This document shows positions 58,267 to 64,000 of a stretch of 64,000 nucleotides of DNA, piece after piece; the stretch's first letter is position 1, and every line of letters starts with the position of its first letter. The notes below the pieces were generated by a model. That model was given only the letters and a program-made list of their open reading frames with translations. It did not search any database and was not told the DNA's origin. A program made the translations under genes and the position numbers. The DNA lies in NCBI GenBank assembly GCA_030950365.1, contig JAUZRQ010000089.1, positions 33,997 to 97,996 of the forward strand, read 5' to 3'. The DNA is from Candidatus Zhuqueibacterota bacterium. Lineage in GTDB: Bacteria > Zhuqueibacterota > Zhuqueibacteria > Zhuqueibacterales > Geothermadaptataceae.

Positions 58267-58575
58267 ATGGCAGAAAACGATCTCAAAGAAAAAGTCTATG
58301 AAGCCCTGAAGCAGGTTTACGACCCGGAAATCCCGGTGAATGTGGTGGACCTGGGGCTGGTGTACGATGTCATCATCGAAGACGGCAAGGTGCATGTGAA
58401 AATGACGCTCACCTCGCCGGCATGCCCTGTCGCGCCACAGGTGGCCGAAGACGCCCGCAATAAAATTCTTTCCGTGGAAGGCGTCAAGGATGCGGTGGTG
58501 GAATTTGTATGGGAACCGATGTGGACTCCCGACATGATGAGCTGGGAGGCCAAAGACCAACTGGGCATGCTGTGA
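58267..58575 (+). CDS. MIP18/DUF59-family iron-sulfur assembly factor (SufT/PaaD-like)
   Basis: A 102-residue protein with the family signature VYDPEIPVNVVDLGLVYDV and LTSPACPVAPQ (the reactive-Cys segment). Such proteins help mature Fe-S proteins. It starts at ATG 58267 with AGAGGAAATC upstream, 29 bases after the PIN remnant. Codon use returns to that of the bulk genome. No suf/isc genes are adjacent, so the client is unknown. Confidence 0.92.
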   Translation: MAENDLKEKVYEALKQVYDPEIPVNVVDLGLVYDVIIEDGKVHVKMTLTSPACPVAPQVAEDARNKILSVEGVKDAVVEFVWEPMWTPDMMSWEAKDQLGML

Positions 58576-58613
58576 GGAGAGCGCAACATGAGCAGACGAT
58601 AACGGTGTGATTT

Positions 58614-58644
58614 AGGGTGTGTCCTGACAAGGCCGCCCTTTTTT
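58614..58644 (+). terminator. Terminator after the SufT-like gene
   Basis: AGGGTGTGTCCT and AAGGCCGCCCT form an imperfect stem with wobble pairs, followed by six T. Just upstream (58588-58602) is a four-codon minigene ATG-AGC-AGA-CGA-TAA with a strong GAGGAGAG. Confidence 0.6.
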
Positions 58645-58673
58645 ATTGAAACCGGACAGGAGGACCGACGACG

Positions 58674-59042
58674 ATGGTGAAAGTGAAAAGCATTTATAAG
58701 AAGCCCTCTCCGCACGATGGTGAGCGGATTTACATCGATCCCCTGTGGGCCAATGGGGCGTTTACCGAGTTCGTGAAAATTGCCGACTGGAATCAAAGCG
58801 TGGCCCCCTCCTATGAGCTGTGGCGGTATCATTACGATCCCAATCGGTGGGATGAATACGTCCAACTATACAAGGAAGAACTGAAACAGCCGGAGAAACA
58901 GCAAGCACTGCAAGAGTTGCTGCAAAAAGCCCAGAACGGCACCGTGACCCTGGTCTGGGGCAACGGCGATGAGCAGCACAACAATGCCCTGGTGCTGAAA
59001 GAGGTGCTGGAAAGCATGATGCCAACCCGAAAGGCTGCGTGA
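58674..59042 (+). CDS. DUF488 family protein
   Basis: A 122-residue DUF488 protein: IYKKPSPHDGERIYIDPLWANG, VAPSYELWRYHYDPNRWDEYVQLYKEEL and GTVTLVWGNGDEQHNNALVLKEVLE correspond to the three conserved blocks. In typical members the second block reads DRLWPRG; here DPLWANG, so some usually conserved residues differ. Function of the family is unknown. GGAGGACCGACG precedes ATG 58674. It lies between two terminators, so it is probably transcribed alone. Confidence 0.88.
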   Translation: MVKVKSIYKKPSPHDGERIYIDPLWANGAFTEFVKIADWNQSVAPSYELWRYHYDPNRWDEYVQLYKEELKQPEKQQALQELLQKAQNGTVTLVWGNGDEQHNNALVLKEVLESMMPTRKAA

Positions 59043-59106
59043 TATGAAAGTAGGATGCGCAACACAGCCGGTTTTGAAAATAATTCCGGAAACGCACGAA
59101 CTAACC

Positions 59107-59150
59107 AACGCCTGTGTGGGCCGAGCGAAGACCCGTGCAGGCGTTTTTTT
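59107..59150 (+). terminator. Strong terminator after the DUF488 gene
   Basis: AACGCCTG and CAGGCGTT form the stem base, with GTGGGC/GACCCGT extending it around a small loop, followed by a T7 run. Confidence 0.85.
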
Positions 59151-59243
59151 ATGGTGAAAATAACCTGCCGGCCACGCATGAAGGATCAACAGCGTATAAT
59201 TCACATGGGCGGTTTGATCATTTAAAAAATCAACGGAGGCGTT

Positions 59244-59687
59244 ATGTCCTGGCACGATTATTTGATCGAAGATGATGAGGGGCTGCGTGAAATTTTGAAC
59301 ACGGTCAAAAAAGTTGCCGTGATCGGCATCAAGGACGAGAGCCATCCGAATGAAGCGGCGCACACCGTTCCCCGATATTTGCACTCGCGGGGCTACGAGA
59401 TCATTCCGGTCAATCCGAAATGCAAGACCGTTTTCGGCAAGACATGCTACCCGAGCATCACCGATGTGCCCGAACCGGTGGACGCCGTGCTCATTTTTCG
59501 GCGTCCGGGAAATGTGCCACAACATGCTGAGGAAATTCTGTCGCTGGAACACAAACCGTCAGTGGTCTGGATGCAGACCGGCATTCGCAACATGGAAGCC
59601 GCCCACAAGCTGGCGCAGGCCGGCATCAAAGTGGTGCAGGACCACTGCATGTACATGGAGCATTTGAGGCTGACTCGCGCTCATTGA
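59244..59687 (+). CDS. CoA-binding protein (YccU-like)
   Basis: A 147-residue Rossmann-fold protein of the CoA_binding_2 (YccU) family, with VAVIGIKDESHPNEAAHTVPRYLHSRGY, IIPVNPKCKTVFGK and VVWMQTGIRNMEAAHKLAQAG, ending VVQDHCMYMEHLRL. Members bind CoA or acyl-CoA; the role is not established. ATG 59244 has CGGAGGCGTT upstream. It precedes the isochorismatase-type gene by 75 bases. Confidence 0.9.
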   Translation: MSWHDYLIEDDEGLREILNTVKKVAVIGIKDESHPNEAAHTVPRYLHSRGYEIIPVNPKCKTVFGKTCYPSITDVPEPVDAVLIFRRPGNVPQHAEEILSLEHKPSVVWMQTGIRNMEAAHKLAQAGIKVVQDHCMYMEHLRLTRAH

Positions 59688-59762
59688 TCCGGCGTTTGCT
59701 GGATGGATATTTTGGCGATAAGCGCATCTAAACCGTAACCGGTTGAAACACGAGGTGGAATC

Positions 59763-60797
59763 ATGGCAGGCAAGGAGCTTCCCATTCCGCCATTTTTCGC
59801 GCCGGACCGCGTGGGCTCGGTCTGGCGGGTGCCGTATGAGCAGCGCGCTGCCGAAGCGGCGCAATGGGCAAAGGAACACGGCATTCGCCCGGCGGCGGAA
59901 GATCGCCGCAAGGTGTGTTTGCTGCTGATCGACGTTCAGAATACATTTTGCATCCCCGAGTTTGAGCTGTACGTCGCTGGGCGCTCCGGCACCGGCGCCG
60001 TGGATGACAACCGCCGCCTGTGCGAATTCATGTATCGCAACCTGTCGAACATCACGGAAATCTGCCCCACCATGGATACGCATCAGGCCATGCAGATTTT
60101 CCATGCCATCTTTTTTGTTGATGAAAGCGGCCAGCATCCGCAGCCATACACGCTGATTTCAGTTGAAGACATCGAGAACGGCCGGTGGCGGTTCAATCCG
60201 GCGCTGTCAGCCCACCTGGGCATGTCCGAAGACGAGGTGAACCGCTATGTGTTGCACTACGTTCGGCAGTTGCAGCAAAGCGGCAAATACCAGTTGACCA
60301 TCTGGCCGTATCATGCCATGCTGGGCGGTATTGGTCATGCGCTGGTGTCGGCTGTGGAAGAGGCGATGTTCTTCCACACCATGGCCCGCCAGAGCCAGCC
60401 GGACGTTCAGATCAAAGGCAATCACCCACTCACCGAAAACTATTCGGTGCTGCGGCCGGAGGTGATGCAGGATGACCGCGGCCGGACGCTGGTCGATAAA
60501 AATGAGGCGCTGATTCGCAAGCTGGCGCAGTTCGATGCCATTATCGTGGCCGGGCAGGCCAAAAGTCACTGCGTGGCCTGGACAGTGGAGGACCTGCTGC
60601 GCGAATTTCAGGTCATTGAACCAAAATTGGTGAATCGCGTCTATTTGCTTGAGGATTGCACCTCGCCGGTGGTGGTGCCCGGGGTGATCGATTACACCGA
60701 TCAGGCCGATGAGGCCTTCCGCCGCTTTGCCGAGGCAGGTATGCACATCGTACAATCCACGCAGCCGGTTGCCGAATGGCCCGAATGGCCGGAATGA
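59763..60797 (+). CDS. Isochorismatase-superfamily cysteine hydrolase, nicotinamidase-like, long form
   Basis: A 344-residue enzyme, much longer than the usual 180-220. The catalytic Asp is in [11 protein letters not shown], a metal-binding MDTHQ (DxH) and following His resemble nicotinamidases, and the nucleophile Cys is in [15 protein letters not shown]. An N-terminal extension of about 50 residues and an insertion (about 110-230) account for the length. Deamidation of nicotinamide or a related amide is likely but unproven. Start ATG 59763 follows CGAGGTGGAATC. Confidence 0.82.
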   Translation: MAGKELPIPPFFAPDRVGSVWRVPYEQRAAEAAQWAKEHGIRPAAEDRRKVCLLLIDVQNTFCIPEFELYVAGRSGTGAVDDNRRLCEFMYRNLSNITEICPTMDTHQAMQIFHAIFFVDESGQHPQPYTLISVEDIENGRWRFNPALSAHLGMSEDEVNRYVLHYVRQLQQSGKYQLTIWPYHAMLGGIGHALVSAVEEAMFFHTMARQSQPDVQIKGNHPLTENYSVLRPEVMQDDRGRTLVDKNEALIRKLAQFDAIIVAGQAKSHCVAWTVEDLLREFQVIEPKLVNRVYLLEDCTSPVVVPGVIDYTDQADEAFRRFAEAGMHIVQSTQPVAEWPEWPE

Positions 60798-61111
60798 GAT
60801 AAACCGCCTCTGCCCATCTTGCATGAACGCCGGTATGAGCTACACCGGCAGCGTTTTCCGAGTCACCCATGCCGCGGCGGCGTCGGGACTTGTTTGAATC
60901 TTTTCCGCCTTGCGTGGTAATCCCTGGCAACGCACTGTCATTGCGAGGATCGAAACGACGGCGCAATTTGCATTATTTATCGGCAATGCCCCCGTCTCCA
61001 ATGCAAGGTCGATGCTCGCAATGACAAAATGAATTTACTTTTTTGATAAACCTGGATACCTACGATATTTCTTCGCAAACCACGAACCTGAGGAACGGGA
61101 GGAAGCAGAGC
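60798..61111. other. Intergenic region of 314 bases with an inverted-repeat element
   Basis: Between the isochorismatase-type gene and the reductase. Beside the inverted-repeat element at 60936-61026 it has a weak hairpin (AACGCCGGT ... ACCGGCAGCGTTTT, about 60824-60856) that may end the upstream transcript. No gene is seen. Confidence 0.5.
60936..61026. repeat. TGTCATTGCGAG inverted-repeat element
   Basis: A 91-base element bounded by perfect 12-bp inverted repeats, TGTCATTGCGAG (60936-60947) and CTCGCAATGACA (61015-61026). The left arm is followed by ATCGAAACGACGGCGCAAT. The GTCATTGCGAG-type sequence is, to my knowledge, a common short interspersed intergenic repeat in many bacteria; only one copy is seen here. 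Confidence 0.75.
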
Positions 61112-62095
61112 ATGTTGCAAGCAAAGGTGTATCTGACCAGACCAATTCCGGACGCGGGAATCGAAATTCTGCGCAAACAGATTTCGGATTTTCATATGAA
61201 TGAAGAGGATCGGGTGCTGTCGCCAGAGGAGCTCAAACAGGCCGTGAAAGGCTGCGACGGCATTCTGAGCCTGCTGACCGATAAAATGGACGCCGACGTG
61301 ATGGACGCCGCCGGTCCGCAGTTGAAGGTGATTGCCAATTATGCGGTCGGCTTCGATAACATCGATCTTCAGGCGGCGACCGAACGCGGCATTCTGGTGA
61401 CCAACACCCCCGGCGTGCTCACCGACGCCACCGCGGATTTTGCCTGGGCGCTGCTCATGGCCACGGCGCGGCGCATCCCGGAATCGGAGCGCTACGCCCG
61501 CGCGGGCAAATACAAGGCCTGGGGCCCGAAGCTGTTTCTCGGCGGCGATTTCGTTGGCCGCACCCTGGGCATCGTCGGGGCCGGGCGCATCGGCTCGGCC
61601 ATGGCCAAACGCGCCACCGGCTGGAACATGCGCATTCTGTACACCGATGTGCAGCCCAATCCCAACATCGAAAAAGAAGTCGGTGCGCAGTTTGTGGATA
61701 TGGACACGCTGCTGCAGGAATCGGATTACATCTCCATTCACGTGCCGCTGACCCCGGAGACGCATCACTTGATCGATGAGGCCGCGCTGCGCAAAATGAA
61801 ACCCACCGCGTATCTGGTCAACACCTCCCGCGGCCCGGTGATCGATGAAGCGGCGCTGGCCCGGGCGCTGAAAGAAAAGGTCATCGCTGGCGCCGGCCTG
61901 GATGTGTTCGAGGAGGAACCGAAAATCCACCCGGGTTTGCTGGAGCTGGAAAACGTGGTGATCACGCCGCACATTGCCTCAGCCACGCACGAGACGCGCA
62001 ACAAAATGGCTACCATGGCCGCCACCAATTTAATTGAGGCGTTGCGCTCCAACCGCCCGCCCAATCTGGTGAATGTGGATGTCTGGAAAGACTGA
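61112..62095 (+). CDS. D-2-hydroxyacid dehydrogenase, glyoxylate/hydroxypyruvate reductase-like
   Basis: A 327-residue NAD(P)-dependent dehydrogenase. Motifs: NYAVGFDNIDLQAATERGI, dinucleotide site GIVGAGRIGSAMAKRA, catalytic Arg in NTSRGPVIDE, Glu in DVFEEEP and His in TPHIASATHETR. The sequence pattern is closest to glyoxylate reductases. It may make glycerate for the 2-kinase at 44874, or act in serine breakdown. ATG 61112 gives the usual start (KVYLTRPIP) with GGGAGGAAGC upstream; the frame is open further 5'. Confidence 0.9.
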   Translation: MLQAKVYLTRPIPDAGIEILRKQISDFHMNEEDRVLSPEELKQAVKGCDGILSLLTDKMDADVMDAAGPQLKVIANYAVGFDNIDLQAATERGILVTNTPGVLTDATADFAWALLMATARRIPESERYARAGKYKAWGPKLFLGGDFVGRTLGIVGAGRIGSAMAKRATGWNMRILYTDVQPNPNIEKEVGAQFVDMDTLLQESDYISIHVPLTPETHHLIDEAALRKMKPTAYLVNTSRGPVIDEAALARALKEKVIAGAGLDVFEEEPKIHPGLLELENVVITPHIASATHETRNKMATMAATNLIEALRSNRPPNLVNVDVWKD

Positions 62096-62133
62096 TGTGA
62101 ATGGATCGCGAACCAACATGAGGAAAAAAAACG

Positions 62134-63033
62134 GTGAGCTGGCTGAATCGTGTGATTGTAACGGCATTGCCCGCCGTTCCCAAACCCATCGTGCGCAAAA
62201 TCTCCAGTCGCTACATCGCCGGGGACACCCTCGACGATGCGGTGCGGGTGATCCGTGACCTGGAAAAGCAAAACGTGTGTGCCACGGTGGATGTTCTGGG
62301 GGAGCACATTTATCGCCGCGAAGAGGCCCTCAACGCCGTGGATAATTACATCGCGGCTCTGGATCGGATCGAAAAAGAAAAATTGGATAGCAACATCTCC
62401 ATCAAACTCACGCAACTCGGCCTCGAGCTGGATTTTGACTTTTGCCTGAACAACGTGCGCAAAGTGGTGGATGCCGCCCGCGGCCACAACAATTTCGTGC
62501 GCATCGACATGGAAGACTCTTCCTGTACCACGCGCACGATCGACATCTACCGGCGGTTACGCCAGGATTTCGACAACGTGGGCCTTGTGCTGCAGGCCTA
62601 TCTTCGCCGCACCATGCGCGATCTGGAGGAACTGCTGGATTCGGGCATCAAGCTGAACATCCGGCTGTGCAAAGGGATTTACGACGAGCCGCGCACCATT
62701 GCCTACAAAGATCCGGTGATCATCAACAACAATTACGTGGCGTTACTGACCCGCATGCTGGAAAACGGCGTGTATGTTGGCATTGCCACGCACGATGAAA
62801 AATTGGTGTGGCATGCGCTGCAGTTGATCGAAAAGCTGAAGCTGCCCAAAGACGCGTATGAATACCAGATGCTGCTGGGGGTGGATGAAGAGTTGCGGCG
62901 GATCATCGTCGAAGATGGCCACAAACTGCGCGTGTACGTCCCCTATGGCCGGCACTGGTACGCTTACTCCCTCCGCCGCCTCAAAGAAAATCCCAAGATC
63001 GCGGGGTATATTGTGAAGAATTTGGTTTCGTGA
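62134..63033 (+). CDS. Proline dehydrogenase (monofunctional)
   Basis: Oxidises L-proline to pyrroline-5-carboxylate with FAD. The 299-residue TIM-barrel protein has the family segments SIKLTQLGLELD, FVRIDMEDSS, LVLQAYLRRT, IRLCKGIYDEP, GIATHDEKLV, and the C-terminal YVPYGRHWYAYSLRRLKENP whose Arg pair binds the proline carboxylate. It is the short PutB/ProDH type without the P5C dehydrogenase domain. GTG 62134 follows ATGAGG. An attC-like site begins 66 bases after its stop. Confidence 0.94.
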   Translation: MSWLNRVIVTALPAVPKPIVRKISSRYIAGDTLDDAVRVIRDLEKQNVCATVDVLGEHIYRREEALNAVDNYIAALDRIEKEKLDSNISIKLTQLGLELDFDFCLNNVRKVVDAARGHNNFVRIDMEDSSCTTRTIDIYRRLRQDFDNVGLVLQAYLRRTMRDLEELLDSGIKLNIRLCKGIYDEPRTIAYKDPVIINNNYVALLTRMLENGVYVGIATHDEKLVWHALQLIEKLKLPKDAYEYQMLLGVDEELRRIIVEDGHKLRVYVPYGRHWYAYSLRRLKENPKIAGYIVKNLVS

Positions 63034-63099
63034 TCGGCAAAACCCTTTTGCTATGAAAGCCACACGGGGGCGGAGGGTTGGGTGGGGTTTTTGTTGGAA

Positions 63100-63175
63100 G
63101 GCTAACGCTGAAGCTCAGCCGCCGTGCGAAGCAAGCACGGCGAGCGGAGCACGGCGGCTGCAGCGGGCGTTGGGC
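63100..63175 (-). other. attC-like integron recombination site
   Basis: On the minus strand the site reads GCCCAACGC (R'' box, 63175-63167) ... GCGTTAGCC (R' box, 63108-63100). The arms GCTGCAGCCGCCGTGC and GCACGGCGGCTGAGC pair, with one unpaired base on the R'' side and a mismatched spacer between R and L boxes (CC against TTCA), which is how attC sites are polarised. Length (about 76 bases) is in the usual range. It is 4 bases after the TAA of the minus-strand DUF6508-like gene, the expected place for the attC of a cassette. Confidence 0.8.
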
Positions 63176-63179
63176 GAAA

Positions 63180-63425
63180 TTACGTCACGGTTTCCCGAAG
63201 TTGCTGAAGTCTGCGAAGCAGCTTGACCACCTAGCCCGAACGAAGAATCGCGTCCCAGTGTCCATCACAAAACCGCTCTCCACGGACACAGTAGGTCAGC
63301 ATGGTCTTGATTCGATCGAGGCTGGCTTCGGCAATCAATGTGTCGTCTGCCAACATCTTCGCTGCCACGGCAGGATCATTGTCACACCAACACGGGTTGC
63401 CGGCGGGTCGAAAGAACTCCGTAAT
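63180..63425 (-). pseudogene. DUF6508-like protein, broken by nonsense codon and missing a standard start
   Basis: The frame reads TEFFRPAGNPCWCDNDPAVA, then LIAEASLDRIKTMLTYCVRG and ERFCDGHWDAILRSG, then TAG (63231-63233), then VVKLLRRLQQLRETVT and TAA (63180-63182). I recognise the TYCVRGERFCDGHW block as DUF6508. The frame opens after a TGA and has no ATG/GTG/TTG, only ATT at 63423-63425 where MTEFF would be expected. Both defects suggest decay. The end lies directly at the attC site. Confidence 0.7.
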
Positions 63426-63435
63426 TTCCCGTCAC

Positions 63436-63663
63436 TCAGCTTCCCACTGCCATTAACACCCGCTTCGCTTCCTCGGGCAGCTCCACAGGCACAAACATCG
63501 ATGCCGGATAAAGATATCCCTCCGGCTCCGACAGGTCTTCATCGATGATGCGGACCATGTTGTGGGACTCCGCTTCCGGGTCCGGCAATCTACGATAGAC
63601 TTTGCCGACAATGAGACTCGCCGGATGGCCTTCATTGTGGATGCACAGAACAAATTCGGTCAT
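63436..63663 (-). CDS. Small conserved hypothetical protein (MTEFVLCI-type)
   Basis: A 75-residue intact protein beginning MTEFVLCIHNEGHPASLIVG and containing VRIIDEDLSEPEGYLYPA followed by FVPVELPEEAKRVL. I recall similar small hypothetical proteins in cyanobacteria and other taxa, with no known function. It has a beta-rich, SH3-like look (short strands with a central RxIDE). The ATG overlaps the stop of the upstream pseudogene. It is the only undamaged gene of the putative cassette. Confidence 0.75.
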   Translation of the reverse strand: MTEFVLCIHNEGHPASLIVGKVYRRLPDPEAESHNMVRIIDEDLSEPEGYLYPASMFVPVELPEEAKRVLMAVGS

Positions 63664-63900
63664 TTTATTATCCTCTTGATTTTGAGGTCCTTACGACCTA
63701 TCCCGTGGGCTTCGTACCAATGGATTTCGGCCTCGCATATGGTCCCATCCGCAAGCTCCACTGTGGCTATACCCTATCATCTTCCGTCAACGTCCTCGGC
63801 CCTACATGCGCTCCAGGTAACGTCGGATGTACACACCACGGCCTGAGGCAATGTTTTCGATGTCCCTGATCTCACTGAGGATCTTGAATCTTGGGTGCAT
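63660..63900 (-). pseudogene. Decayed small conserved gene (IASGRG / HWYEAHGIGRK type)
   Basis: From ATG 63900 the frame gives MHPRFKILSEIRDIENIASG and RGVYIRRYLERM, then TAG (63802-63804), GRGR, TGA (63787-63789), RKM, and after a frameshift of one base ATVELADGTICEAEIHWYEA then HGIGRKDLKIKRIIK with TGA at 63660. The expected intact form would be ...TYGRGRWRKMKGVATVEL..., so a Tyr and a Trp codon became stops. Similar intact small proteins occur in many genomes, to my memory, without known function. Confidence 0.7.
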
Positions 63901-63988
63901 TCATGTTAGCACGTGCCAATTTGAATCAGACATACACCTTGCTCGGGCACGTCAAGGATAACTCATCACCTTCGTTTCCAGCAAAGCC

Positions 63989-64000
63989 GTCTAACTGCCT
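63989..64000 (-). other. 3' end (R' box) of a second attC-like site, cut by window edge
   Basis: On the minus strand the last bases read AGGCAGTTAGACGG, containing GTTAGAC, a match to the attC R' consensus GTTRRRY. The rest of the site would lie beyond the window, so it cannot be confirmed here. Confidence 0.4.

Larger units (their letters stand above)
63170..63994 (-). mobile_element. Probable integron gene cassette with three small genes
   Basis: The block between the attC at 63100-63175 and a GTTAGAC box at 63995-63989 would be one cassette of about 825 bases, reading on the minus strand. It carries three tightly packed small genes (63900-63660, 63663-63436, 63425-63180), the first overlapping the second by ATGA. 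No integrase is in the window, so this could be a cassette array without integrase or the tail of a longer integron to the right. Confidence 0.6.

Noticed and set aside
63101..63175. Reading the attC-like site in the plus orientation, making proline dehydrogenase a cassette gene
   Set aside because: On the minus strand the R'' box matches RYYYAAC perfectly, the extrahelical base is on the R'' side and a gene ends 4 bases before it; proline dehydrogenase ends 66 bases away and has normal chromosomal character.
63078..63548. 156-residue plus-strand frame over the attC-like site
   Set aside because: It reads through the attC site and antisense to the DUF6508-like and MTEFVLCI genes; no family pattern.

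Overview
The window looks like ordinary chromosome of a moderately GC-rich, Gram-negative bacterium, beginning close to the replication origin. It opens inside dnaN and continues dnaN-recF-DUF721-gyrB-gyrA on the plus strand, the classic origin-proximal order. An outer membrane is implied by a patatin/POTRA/Omp85 protein, an RND exporter with a LolA-like partner and a DUF1302-like barrel, an EnvC-type division factor and several lipoproteins. The gene mix (GlmU-like N-terminal-degenerate protein, archaeal-type phosphoglycerate mutase, GH57/DUF3536 protein) reminds me of FCB-group phyla such as Calditrichota or KSB1. That placement is inference with low confidence.

Layout. 1-6575: replication and topology genes. 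6798-11086: an unrecognised 492-aa protein and, convergent to it, a patatin-Omp85 fusion. 11857-17594: BioY, then an amino-sugar/peptidoglycan-recycling cluster (BadF-type kinase, anmK, GlmU-like, nagB, MBL hydrolase). 17710-22105: an AT-rich accessory gene, an SSS symporter, then decayed DNA with an ISL3 transposase fragment fused to a truncated gene. 22106-27250: RND transporter, LolA-like protein and outer-membrane barrel. 27424-29114 (minus): AI-2E transporter and a cyclic-nucleotide-binding protein. 29548-40634: a housekeeping run (EnvC-like, holB, PSP1, metG, tatD, rsmA, mgtE, recO, glyS). 40713-50714: an outer-membrane protein and a carbon block (GH57, glycerate 2-kinase, pyruvate kinase, enolase, DUF309, archaeal-type phosphoglycerate mutase). 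51002-58237: two toxin-antitoxin-like pairs, each with a broken second gene, flanking secreted enzymes (six-hairpin glycosidase, lipoprotein, M14 peptidase). 58267-63033: small metabolic genes, glyoxylate-type reductase, proline dehydrogenase.

The most interesting region is the right edge. An attC-like integron recombination site (63100-63175, minus strand) lies against the end of proline dehydrogenase. Upstream of it on the minus strand is a compact block of three small genes, two of them decayed, and at the very end of the window is the 3' box of what looks like another attC. I read this as the tail of an integron cassette array entering from the right. Other signals are a dispersed intergenic repeat family with copies at about 11.4, 18.5, 38.9 and 50.8 kb, a TGTCATTGCGAG inverted-repeat element, tandem operator-like repeats before the RND gene, an 18-bp perfect palindrome beside a toxin-antitoxin pair, and a possibly leaderless promoter for the GH57 gene.
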